Source: Trebonia sp036501515 (GTDB lineage Bacteria > Actinomycetota > Actinomycetes > Streptosporangiales > Streptosporangiaceae). Taken from it: a stretch of DNA of 19,925 nucleotides. How positions within the stretch are numbered: position 1 is the stretch's first letter; every line of letters begins with the position of its first letter. A model generated the notes under the pieces. That model was given only the letters and a program-made list of their open reading frames with translations. It was not told the DNA's origin and made no database searches. The position numbers and the translations under genes were made by a program. The DNA is taken from contig DASYAD010000135.1 in assembly GCA_036501515.1 (NCBI GenBank), positions 1 through 19,925 of the forward strand, given 5' to 3'. Shown here one piece after another: positions 15,201 through 19,925 of this stretch.

Positions 15201-15771
15201 GGTAGCCGTCGCCGAGCGGGTGCCAGCGCCGGCTGGCCTGGGCGTCCGCCACCAGGGATTCGATGCCGGGGGAGGCCGGGTTGGTGTCCACCCGCACGTC
15301 GGCCCATTCCGGCATCGGCCACGGGTAGCTCGTCCCGCCGGTCACCCAGCTCTGCTGACCGACGGCCTGCGCGGCCAGCTCGAGCGTGAGGCTGGCGAAC
15401 GCCGCGCAGGACGGTCCGTGATCGGCGCCGTTGCTGCTGGTGTTGTCCCAGATCAGCGACTCCATCTGGGCCGGTGTCTTGGTGCCCGCCAGCCGCTGGT
15501 AGTACCCGGCCACGTTCACGATGGCCGCCCTGAGCTGGGCGTCGCTGGTCACCCCGTGCGCGCTGCCGCCCGACGCGTGGTCGCCGAACGCGCCAGGCTG
15601 CGCCGCCTGCTCGAGCGCGAGCAGGTGCACTGGCACGCTGGTCGGCGAGGTCACTGTCGCGGCCGCCCCTGGAACGAAGTTGAACCCGGTGATGATGCCG
15701 CCGGTGCTTACGGTGACAAGCGCCGTTGCCTGCTGCCACCATGGCTTCCTGACGGCACGCACGGATACCAC
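12238..15771 (-). CDS. Giant secreted multidomain peptidoglycan hydrolase (CHAP-like + GH73-type glucosaminidase + unknown C-terminal domain)
   Basis: This 1177-residue secreted protein starts with a basic, hydrophobic signal-like segment (residues 1-38, possible cleavage after PGAAA). A CHAP/NlpC-like cysteine peptidase domain follows (about 70-250; Cys122 in GPSCAAF, His203 in FNGHVEVV, QPGDWVVF motif). Residues 255-550 are a Thr/Ser/Ala/Pro linker. Residues 552-702 are a glucosaminidase of GH73/FlgJ type (IAQAIEESAWG with likely catalytic Glu589; YHNLFGIKG). A second linker spans 703-990, and residues 990-1177 are a globular C-terminal domain with five cysteines and WKLLAAVDWMECKADPRYSP, reminiscent of a lysozyme-like helix. 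It should cut both peptide and glycan bonds of murein. The start may be GTG 15771 or GTG 15762; GGGGGG lies just upstream. It is the middle gene of a three-gene set. Confidence 0.9.
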   Translation of the reverse strand: MVSVRAVRKPWWQQATALVTVSTGGIITGFNFVPGAAATVTSPTSVPVHLLALEQAAQPGAFGDHASGGSAHGVTSDAQLRAAIVNVAGYYQRLAGTKTPAQMESLIWDNTSSNGADHGPSCAAFASLTLELAAQAVGQQSWVTGGTSYPWPMPEWADVRVDTNPASPGIESLVADAQASRRWHPLGDGYQPQPGDWVVFNGHVEVVTSDAGGVLHTIGADSLPGLTVNAHAFGAPLSAHGVAGFVDNGHLKTASVTTAPTPERTAPASSATTPAHTPSAPAPVSTGGSAASESTTSQSASQSTTSGATAGTTSGGTTAAVPGLPAASAAASVAGGSGRAAVPGATAAASGTNDAPSTSGSMPGTSGDAGDAGSRPSASGDTGDTGDTGDTPASTPAEAADADAAVPGLPAAVTTAPAAASAAAPTSHAPATPATKHASTTPAASPAAIPGVTTPAAAIPAATPPATTRASTPAATHAATPAATPAATPATTPAATPAATPAVTPAAAATSTARPSSSPASPTSSASASPTSSASSSASSATAGSKPKYATPGTRVQQAFISLVAPGAMAAQQRYGVPAAVTIAQAIEESAWGSSGLSAQYHNLFGIKGTGPAGSVSLPTSEYIGGKWESVDAAFRVYHNDAESIADHAELLATSGYYTRAMADRSVPDAFANDLTGVYATDPDYGANLIALMKLYNLYQFDNSGGSSAAATAQAAATPQAAAPADSATHATAPAQATAPASSPASAGTAPSTSAGTGTAPAGGQTAAHAQIPGVAAPALSPSRASSTAAGTTASVQGGTPRIPGLVTPGPLAAGSSAISATPPRSGPENPAIPGTSTIPGADTTPATTATPATTTTPGTTAAASGTTPATAPTPGTTATNPATAPTPGTTVTAATTAYVTRDRGTATRVVADPVVADRFAPARVAPAAQATSARAAQSQLAQGRAAQSRAAQAQVAPAQVAQSRVATARVAQDRVAPGRVTPGLGTPRVARYEPQFPTAVTTAYFASAKAPLARGEHLYRDVAACTGTSWKLLAAVDWMECKADPRYSPVHGEKLGMLNPDGTAYSTKSQALTQCACDLTELAAAVYGIDLTARRPLSVRALAAVFAAFRWGAILQRHGVSPMEFPYSVAGLTAQHQKMHWPNIDAPDAPDRPGGKFREPLGAVTVLLCLGYPATV
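12820..13017 (-). repeat. Five-residue (15-bp) tandem repeats in the giant hydrolase
   Basis: Residues 919-984 are built of about twelve pentapeptides of the pattern (R/Q)-(V/A)-A-(Q/P)-x, for example RAAQS, QVAPA and RVAQD, with one six-residue interruption at 929-934. At DNA level this is a degenerate 15-bp repeat. It differs from the classical A(D/N)LxX pentapeptide family and more likely forms an extended or helical basic spacer before the C-terminal domain. Confidence 0.85.
13081..13245 (-). repeat. Thr/Pro/Ala-rich degenerate repeats in second linker
   Basis: Residues about 843-897 repeat units such as ATAPTPGTT (twice nearly identical, at about 870-878 and 883-891) and TTPATTATPATT. 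Nucleotide repeats mirror this, with several copies of a (G)GTACCGGGGGTTGGGG-like string on the plus strand. Such Thr/Pro linkers are typical of secreted actinobacterial proteins that span the wall and may be glycosylated. Confidence 0.85.
14248..14358 (-). repeat. ATPA tetrapeptide repeats in first linker
   Basis: Residues about 472-508 are near-perfect repeats of (A/T)-A-T-P (12-bp unit; about nine copies with Thr, Val and His variants), just before a Ser-rich stretch that leads into the glucosaminidase domain. Repeats of this kind can change copy number by slippage and are prone to assembly error. Confidence 0.85.
14599..14634 (-). repeat. GDT repeats in first linker
   Basis: Residues 380-391 consist of four GDT tripeptides encoded by a 9-bp repeat (about gtcaccggt on the plus strand). 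They sit in an otherwise uncharged Ala/Thr/Ser linker and are its main acidic patch, next to related GDAGDAG at 367-373. Confidence 0.8.
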
Positions 15772-15892
15772 TTCCCCCCATCGACGGTTACAGTCCTCTT
15801 TGCGGCATACAGTCGGTTCCTGCTTTTCCTGCCGGTTTGGCCGTTGTGTCTGACCTGCGGTTACCCTCCTTCCGGGCGCCGCCAGCGGGCTG

Positions 15893-15943
15893 CGGTCACC
15901 CGCCGGCGGCGGGCCTCTCCCCGGTCACCCGCCCGAGGCGGGC
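15893..15943. repeat. Direct repeat and GC hairpins between the first two cluster genes
   Basis: CGGTCACCCGCC occurs at 15893-15904 and again at 15920-15931, the second copy including the stop codon of the upstream gene (15925-15927). Each is followed by its own complement, giving hairpins CCCGCC-GGC-GGCGGG (15899-15913) and CCGCC-CGA-GGCGG (about 15928-15940). No U-run follows, so these are not clear intrinsic terminators. They could reduce read-through or stabilise an mRNA end. The rest of the 153-nt gap (15772-15924) shows no gene. Confidence 0.5.
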
Positions 15944-16980
15944 AGGCTGGCGAGAATCGCCTGCACCCGCGAATCGCCCGGGTTGCCGGCGTTCTCGAAC
16001 AGCACCCCGGCCTCATTCGCGAGCGTCGACGGCGTGCCGCCCATCCACTGCTGGAACACGTCGCTGACCAGCGCCGCCTCGCCCGCACCGTCAGTGACCG
16101 CGGCGGCACAGTGCGCTGGGTAACCCTGCCTGGTGACGAGCTTGGGCGAGCCGGTGTAGCGCTGGCAGTTGGCCGCCTTGCTCTCGAGCCCGGCCTCCAC
16201 CAGGGCGCCGCCGCTGGTCGACGTGAGGGTCGCGCCGCTGATGATGTTGTTGATCGCTCGCGCGGCGACCTGCAGGCTGTCAAGCGGGCTAGCGGGGTTA
16301 TAGGGGTGGTGGAGGTTGAGCGACCAGGCGATGTCGCCGCCCTGGGACGGCTGGATCGGCTCAAGGCCCTTACGTCCGGTCGCCTGGTCGACGTAGCCCG
16401 GATTGTCGCCGCTGGTCAGCAGCGAGAACGCCCAGAGCACGGACTGGGTGTCCTTGTCGCAGGCGAAGTTGAGCCCCGTCGGCTCGGCCGCCACGTCCGG
16501 GTTCTCGCACGCCTGCTTGATCTCGGCCTGGACCGTCGTGACGCTGGCAGGCCAGCTCGCGCTGCCGCCGCCGAGCACGATCAGCGCGGCGACGACGCCG
16601 GCGCCCACGGCGGCCGCGCCCATCGCGAGCAGCCGCCAGTGCGCCAGGATCCTGCGCCCCCGGCCCCGCTTGACCCGCTGACGGCCGTGGTTCATCAGGG
16701 CTTCGGTTCGGCCGCTGGGCGGGGGAGCGGCCCCGGCGCCGCCCCCGTTCCCGCCGAGCAGCTCGTCGGCGGGAAGAGGAACCTGGTCGCCGCCGTACAG
16801 CTCGTCGTCGGGGTCCGGGTCCCGGTAGCCAGCGTCGGGCGTGGCCACGTTGCCCCAGCGGGACGTCCCGCCGGGCGAGGCGGCGGCCAGCAGCCGCCGT
16901 TCGAGCTCAGCGGCCTTGTTTTCCAGTATGGCGATGCGATCGGCATCGTTATAGCTAATATATTCGAAACCCTGCGTCAT
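15925..16980 (-). CDS. Single-pass membrane protein of unknown function (first gene of cell-wall cluster)
   Basis: I do not recognise the family of this 351-residue protein. The N-terminus has a short predicted coiled coil (about 12-34, DADRIAILENKAAELERRLL), then an acidic Gly/Pro-rich stretch, a strongly basic patch (99-110) and one transmembrane helix at about 114-138, giving an N-in, C-out topology. The outer domain (140-351) has four cysteines (158, 174, 272, 291), enough for two disulfides, a motif ending in WSLNLHHPYNPASP, and an Ala-rich C-terminal helical part. ATG 16980 is preferred over GTG 16986 because AAGGGG lies 5 nt upstream. It precedes the giant hydrolase gene by 153 nt on the same strand and probably partners with it. 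Confidence 0.82.
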   Translation of the reverse strand: MTQGFEYISYNDADRIAILENKAAELERRLLAAASPGGTSRWGNVATPDAGYRDPDPDDELYGGDQVPLPADELLGGNGGGAGAAPPPSGRTEALMNHGRQRVKRGRGRRILAHWRLLAMGAAAVGAGVVAALIVLGGGSASWPASVTTVQAEIKQACENPDVAAEPTGLNFACDKDTQSVLWAFSLLTSGDNPGYVDQATGRKGLEPIQPSQGGDIAWSLNLHHPYNPASPLDSLQVAARAINNIISGATLTSTSGGALVEAGLESKAANCQRYTGSPKLVTRQGYPAHCAAAVTDGAGEAALVSDVFQQWMGGTPSTLANEAGVLFENAGNPGDSRVQAILASLPASGG

Positions 16981-17052
16981 GGGCACCCCTTGCTGGCGGT
17001 CAGTTGCTGGGACTGGCGTTCCGGTCCGGACGGGCCGGCCGGCGTTGTCCCG

Positions 17053-17142
17053 TTAGCGCCCGCGCGCGGCGGCCGGTTGCCGCGGCGCGGGGAAGTGCGC
17101 CGCGGTCACCAGGCCTGTCGTCGCCGCGCGGTCCGTACTCAT
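17053..17142 (-). CDS. Candidate 29-codon leader ORF
   Basis: ATG 17142 with AGGG just upstream opens a 29-codon frame ending at TAA 17053-17055, 72 nt before the ATG of the first cell-wall cluster gene. The start reads MSTDRAATTGLVTAAHF, with a Pro/Arg/Ala-rich end. The position suits a translated leader, but open frames of this size are common by chance in DNA this GC-rich. No homology can be claimed. Confidence 0.22.
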   Translation of the reverse strand: MSTDRAATTGLVTAAHFPAPRQPAAARGR

Positions 17143-17220
17143 GTTCCCTATTAGAACACGCGTGCGACTGCAATGGAAACTATTTGCGAAACGAGCCTTC
17201 TATCGTTATGAAGTGTTCGA
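17143..17220. promoter_or_regulatory. AT-richer promoter-like island
   Basis: This is the lowest-GC part of a 417-nt non-coding gap (16981-17397) between the divergent cell-wall cluster and the NUDIX gene. It contains TAATAG and TAACGAT-type strings on the minus strand that could serve as -10 elements for the cluster. No single promoter can be assigned with confidence. The remainder of the gap holds the possible leader ORF and the REP-like repeats described separately. Confidence 0.3.
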
Positions 17221-17289
17221 GCTGATCGGGCGCCGGACCGTGTGGCTGGAGGGACCAGGGTGGCCGCTGGGCGGGGACGTCGGGCAGCG

Positions 17290-17389
17290 GGTCGCGTCAG
17301 CTAAAACCGGCCCGGCTGCGGGCCCGCGCTCGTGGCACCGGGTGGCGTCACTTAAAACCAGTTCGCCTCCCGCCCGCGCTCGTGGCACC
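17290..17389. repeat. Tandem pair of about 50-bp REP-like units
   Basis: Two copies (17290-17339 and 17341-17389) each begin GGT(C/G)GCGTCA, continue to TAAAACC, and end in the identical CCCGCGCTCGTGGCACC (17323-17339 and 17373-17389). The middles differ. The ends are partly complementary (GGTGGCGTCAC against GTGGCACC), so each unit could fold back on itself. This resembles dispersed intergenic palindromic elements more than a simple duplication. The second copy ends 8 nt before the NUDIX start codon. Confidence 0.65.
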
Positions 17390-17397
17390 ATGGTCCC

Positions 17398-17943
17398 GTG
17401 TTGAACGGGCTGCTCGCCGGATACCGCGCCGAGGACGAGAGCGAGGCCGCCGACGTGACCCGGCTGGTCCGCCTCGCGACGGCCGAGCCGGACCCGTGGT
17501 CACGGTCGCTTCCGCTCCACTTCACCGCGTCGGCGCTGGTGGTGCACCCGGAGTCGGGCCGGATCCTGCTGCGCTGGCACGTCAGGCTCGGGCGCTGGCT
17601 GCAGGTCGGCGGACACGGGGACCCGGGGGAGAGTGACCCGCTGGCGATCGCGCTCCGCGAGGCGGCGGAGGAGACCGGGCTCACCGACCTGCGGCCGTGG
17701 CCGGACGGCACGCTCAGGCACGCGGTGGTCTGCCAGGTGCCCGCCTCGGCCGCTGAGCCCGCGCACGAGCACGGTGACCTCAGGTACGTCCTGGCGACCG
17801 GGCAGCCGGAGGCGATCGCACCGGAGAACGACCAGTCGCCGCTGCGCTGGCTCCCCCTGAACGAGGCGCGCGCCGTGGTCGCGGACAACAACCTGGCGCA
17901 CACCATCGACCGGGTGCGCGGCCTGCTGACCCCGGCCGGCTGA
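17398..17943 (+). CDS. NUDIX hydrolase
   Basis: This 181-residue cytoplasmic NUDIX-fold pyrophosphohydrolase cleaves nucleoside diphosphates linked to another moiety. The Nudix box is at 72-95 (GHGDPGES at its start and ALREAAEETGL at its end), with one residue more than the canonical GX5EX7RE spacing between the first Glu (78) and Arg87. The REAAEE metal-binding core (87-92) is intact. The preceding strand, ALVVHPESGRILLRWH, is typical, and the substrate is unknown. GTG 17398 is the likeliest start (TTG 17401 is the alternative). No ribosome site is visible, so it may be leaderless. It is monocistronic and flanked on both sides by repeat-rich non-coding DNA. Confidence 0.9.
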   Translation: MLNGLLAGYRAEDESEAADVTRLVRLATAEPDPWSRSLPLHFTASALVVHPESGRILLRWHVRLGRWLQVGGHGDPGESDPLAIALREAAEETGLTDLRPWPDGTLRHAVVCQVPASAAEPAHEHGDLRYVLATGQPEAIAPENDQSPLRWLPLNEARAVVADNNLAHTIDRVRGLLTPAG

Positions 17944-17985
17944 AGAATGACCGCCTGAAGTCTGACCTCGCGAAGCCTGGCCGCT
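17941..17985 (+). repeat. Three 15-bp degenerate tandem repeats at the NUDIX stop
   Basis: Units TGAAGAATGACCGCC (17941-17955), TGAAGTCTGACCTCG (17956-17970) and CGAAGCCTGGCCGCT (17971-17985) share GAAGNNTGRCC. The first unit starts exactly at the TGA stop of the NUDIX gene. No open frame or hairpin explains them. Confidence 0.55.
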
Positions 17986-18007
17986 GAGCTATCGCCCGCA
18001 GCGGCGG

Positions 18008-18061
18008 AATACCGAGCCCCGCACTGCATAATGCCGAGCCCCGCAGGACGTAACGCCGGGG
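18008..18061 (+). repeat. 22-bp tandem repeats downstream of NUDIX gene
   Basis: Two full units (18008-18029 and 18030-18051) share AAT(A/G)CCGAGCCCCGCA, and a third partial unit, AACGCCGGGG, follows at 18052-18061. This lies inside the 602-nt gap 17944-18545, in which I see no convincing gene on either strand. Confidence 0.6.
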
Positions 18062-18237
18062 CAGGCCCGCCGGGCAAATCACCCGGTGCCGCCGCTGGCC
18101 TCAAGACGCGCCCGGCCGTCGCGCTACCGGGCCGCCCCCAGCCCGACGCGACGCCCTGAACAGCCTGAACTACCCGCTGTAATGGCGAGACATGATAACT
18201 TCCGTTGGGCTCCGCACGGCGCCGGCTTATTTAACGC

Positions 18238-18254
18238 GCCGGAAATCTTCCGGC
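18238..18254. promoter_or_regulatory. Perfect 7-bp inverted repeat
   Basis: GCCGGAA (18238-18244) and TTCCGGC (18248-18254) are separated by ATC, in a locally AT-richer stretch upstream of the solute-binding protein gene. It could be an operator or a small hairpin. No U-run follows. Confidence 0.35.
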
Positions 18255-18343
18255 CTAATGCGGGATGTACCGGAAAGTCGGCCCGCAGATCCTAGTGAAA
18301 ATAGTCTGTTTTATGGTACTTTTCCGTCACCACAGGCGAAGCT

Positions 18344-18375
18344 GCCCGGAGCGCCGGCCTGTGCGCTCCGCGGGC
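18344..18375 (+). terminator. Strong GC hairpin without U-tract
   Basis: GCCCGGAGCGC (18344-18354) pairs with GCGCTCC plus GGGC (18363-18369, 18372-18375) around an 8-nt loop, with a 2-nt bulge. The stem is 11 bp. It is the best terminator-like structure in the gap after the NUDIX gene, but the missing U-run makes its role uncertain. It may equally be a transcribed leader hairpin if a promoter lies upstream. Confidence 0.35.
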
Positions 18376-18400
18376 ATGGCGTTCGGACAATCTAGATCAT

Positions 18401-18430
18401 TTGTCATCATCGATAGCGAATCGTGATTAT
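18401..18430 (+). promoter_or_regulatory. Candidate promoter of the solute-binding lipoprotein gene
   Basis: TTGTCA at 18401-18406 (5 of 6 to TTGACA) is followed after 18 nt by GATTAT at 18425-18430 (4 of 6 to TATAAT). The location, about 115 nt before the start codon in the AT-richest part of the gap, fits a housekeeping-type promoter with a long leader that contains CCTT-AAC-AAGG at 18443-18453. Confidence 0.4.
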
Positions 18431-18545
18431 CCGGCACCGTGTCCTTAACAAGGCTAACTTACCCTGCTGGCAAAGTTCGCCCCGCTGACCAGCCCTTACC
18501 TGGGGTGGGAAGCAGGGCACACAGCACAGCCAAGGAGCGCATTTG

Positions 18546-19925
18546 ATGTTTCGGAACAGACGGCGGACGCGCGCAGCGCGGGTCGCCGTGGCCGGAGCGG
18601 CCGCCCTGCTCGCGGTGGTCGGTATCGCCGCCTGCAGCAGCTCGTCTAGCTCGACCGGGGCCAGCAGCACGTCAAGCTCGGCCACCGCGTCCTCGACCGC
18701 CCCGGCCGTGGCGGGCGGCACCATCCGGGAAGCGCTGCCCGCGGGTGTGACGCTCAGCTACATCTTCCCGTACACGGCGCTGACCAACGCCAACGAGTAC
18801 AACGCCGAGTTCTTCCAGATGCTGATGTACCGGCCGCTGTACATGTTCGGCAACGACGGCCAGTCGGTGGACGTGAACTACCCGCTGTCGACCGCCAACG
18901 CGCCGGTCTACACCGACGGCGGCAAGACCGTCACGATCACGATGAAGGGCTGGAAGTGGAGCAACGGCGAGACCGTTGACGCCAGCGACGTGATCTTCTG
19001 GCTGAACATGATGAAGGCCCAGCCGGCCAACTACTACGGTTACGTGCCCGGGCTGCTGCCTGACAACCTGGCTTCCTACAGCGCGACCAGTGCGAACACG
19101 GTCGTCCTGCACCTGAAGGCGGCGGTCTCGAGCATCTGGTTCACCTACAACCAGCTCGCGGAGATCACCCCGATGCCGGCCGCCTGGGACGTCACCTCGG
19201 CCAGCGCCGCGGCGGGCAGCGGCGGCTGCGCCACCGACACCGCGGCCGACAAGTGGGCCAAGTGCGACGCGGTCTACAAGTTCCTCAGCGGCCAGGCGGC
19301 GAACGCGAAGACCTACGCGACCAACCCGATCTGGGGCGTGGTCGACGGGCCGTGGAAGCTGTCCAGCTTCAGCACCGCCGCATCCGGCCCGGTGACCTCG
19401 TTCGTCCCGAACGCGTCCTACTCCGGCAGCCCCAAGCCGCAGGTGAACACGCTCACGTACTACGCCTACACCGACGACACGACCGAGTACACCGCGCTCA
19501 AGACCGGTGACCTCGACGTCGGCTACATCCCGCCGCAGGACGCGCCGCCGGTGTCCGGCAGCCAGATCGTGCCCTCGACGGACCCGCTTGGCAGCGGTTA
19601 CGCCCTGCAGCCGAACTACGCGTTCGGCATCCAGTACTTCTACATCAACTTCAACAACCCGACGCTCGGCCCGGCTTACAAGCAGCTGTACGTGCGTCAG
19701 GCGATCCAGGAGTCGATCGACCAGGAAGGCATGATCAAGTCGGTCGACCGCGGCTACGGTTACCCGACCTCGGGCGGCGTGCCGACCCAGCCGCAGAGCC
19801 AGTGGGTTCCGTCGGTGCAGAACCAGAACGGCGGCCAGGGCCCCTACGCCTTCTCCACCTCGAACGCGATGTCGCTGCTGACCAGCCACGGCTGGAAGGA
19901 AGTGGGCGGCGTGATGACCTGCCAG
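18546..19925 (+). CDS. ABC transporter substrate-binding lipoprotein, family 5 (peptide/oligopeptide type), 3' end outside window
   Basis: ATG 18546 with AAGGAG about 9 nt upstream opens a frame that runs without a stop for 460 codons to the last base. Residues 1-30 are a lipoprotein signal: Arg-rich start, hydrophobic core, lipobox IAAC with Cys30. A Ser/Thr-rich tether covers about 31-58. From about 62 it matches family 5 solute-binding proteins: GGTIREALPAG, MLMYRPLYMF, the KGWKWSNGETVDASDVIFWL motif, WGVVDGPWKL, ALKTGDLDVGYIP and YKQLYVRQAIQESID. Such proteins capture peptides, nickel chelates or sugars at the outer membrane face for a two-permease, two-ATPase importer. Those genes would be expected just beyond the window end. 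The ligand is unknown. Confidence 0.93.
   Translation, partial: MFRNRRRTRAARVAVAGAAALLAVVGIAACSSSSSSTGASSTSSSATASSTAPAVAGGTIREALPAGVTLSYIFPYTALTNANEYNAEFFQMLMYRPLYMFGNDGQSVDVNYPLSTANAPVYTDGGKTVTITMKGWKWSNGETVDASDVIFWLNMMKAQPANYYGYVPGLLPDNLASYSATSANTVVLHLKAAVSSIWFTYNQLAEITPMPAAWDVTSASAAAGSGGCATDTAADKWAKCDAVYKFLSGQAANAKTYATNPIWGVVDGPWKLSSFSTAASGPVTSFVPNASYSGSPKPQVNTLTYYAYTDDTTEYTALKTGDLDVGYIPPQDAPPVSGSQIVPSTDPLGSGYALQPNYAFGIQYFYINFNNPTLGPAYKQLYVRQAIQESIDQEGMIKSVDRGYGYPTSGGVPTQPQSQWVPSVQNQNGGQGPYAFSTSNAMSLLTSHGWKEVGGVMTCQ

Noticed and set aside
14894..15781. 295-codon minus-strand frame starting at an ATG with good position near the giant hydrolase start
   Set aside because: The product is Arg/Gly-rich low complexity, whereas the frame starting at 15771 encodes the signal-like segment and the CHAP-type domain.
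15772..15924. c-di-AMP (ydaO-type) riboswitch ahead of the wall hydrolase
   Set aside because: Such riboswitches are common before actinobacterial wall hydrolases, but the expected conserved strings are not visible here or in 16981-17397.
11176..16980. Conjugative type IV secretion or integrative element
   Set aside because: A wall hydrolase plus membrane proteins could suggest one, but no VirB4/VirD4-type ATPase, relaxase, integrase or attachment site is present in the window.
18672..19889. 405-codon open frame on the minus strand
   Set aside because: It is antisense to the solute-binding lipoprotein gene, is Arg/Val/Gly-rich without recognisable domains, and the plus strand has a clear lipobox and family motifs. 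It is a high-GC shadow.

Overview
The window is very GC-rich (about 70% or more in most genes) with GTG as well as ATG starts, strong GC bias at third codon positions and actinobacterial families throughout (ECF42-type sigma factor with a DGPF partner, CGNR regulator, MpaB/DUF2236 oxygenase, small hydrophobic proteins, long Ala/Thr/Pro-rich secreted proteins). It most likely comes from the chromosome of a filamentous actinobacterium. Streptosporangiales or a neighbouring order is my guess, and the sequence alone does not fix it. I see no tRNA, rRNA, transposase, integrase, phage structural gene or CRISPR array.

Layout. 1-2561 (+): a DGPF/YCII protein and an ECF42-type sigma factor, preceded by a candidate self-controlled promoter, then a CHAP plus peptidoglycan-binding protein. 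2567-3016 (-): an SRPBCC-fold protein. 3025-3332 (+): a 5'-truncated, frameshifted TetR relic. 3435-3584 (+): a 49-residue membrane protein whose 3' end overlaps that of an alpha/beta hydrolase (3553-4362, -). The hydrolase lies just downstream of RecQ helicase (4402-6330, -). 6442-7527 (+): a DUF6518-like membrane protein whose frame stays open for 408 nt antisense to an EamA transporter (7120-8145, -). The transporter is divergent from a CGNR zinc-finger regulator (8265-8804, +) across an intergenic region rich in inverted repeats. 8784-11086 (-): an MpaB/DUF2236 oxygenase gene and an ABC1/UbiB-like kinase gene sharing a GTGA overlap.

11176-16980 (-) is the least explained part: three co-directional genes for (A) a single-pass membrane protein with four extracytoplasmic cysteines, (B) a secreted 1177-residue protein with an N-terminal CHAP-type domain, a central GH73-type glucosaminidase and a Cys-containing C-terminal domain joined by two very long repetitive linkers, and (C) another membrane-anchored protein whose start directly abuts the stop of B. 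I read this as a cell-wall remodelling module: a two-enzyme murein hydrolase with two membrane partners. It is the best candidate here for an undescribed system.

16981-18545 holds a NUDIX hydrolase flanked by non-coding DNA rich in short repeats: a pair of about 50-bp REP-like units upstream, and 15-bp and 22-bp tandem repeats downstream. An AT-richer regulatory stretch then leads to a lipoprotein gene (18546 to beyond the window end) for a family 5 solute-binding protein of a peptide-type ABC transporter. This gene is open to the last base.
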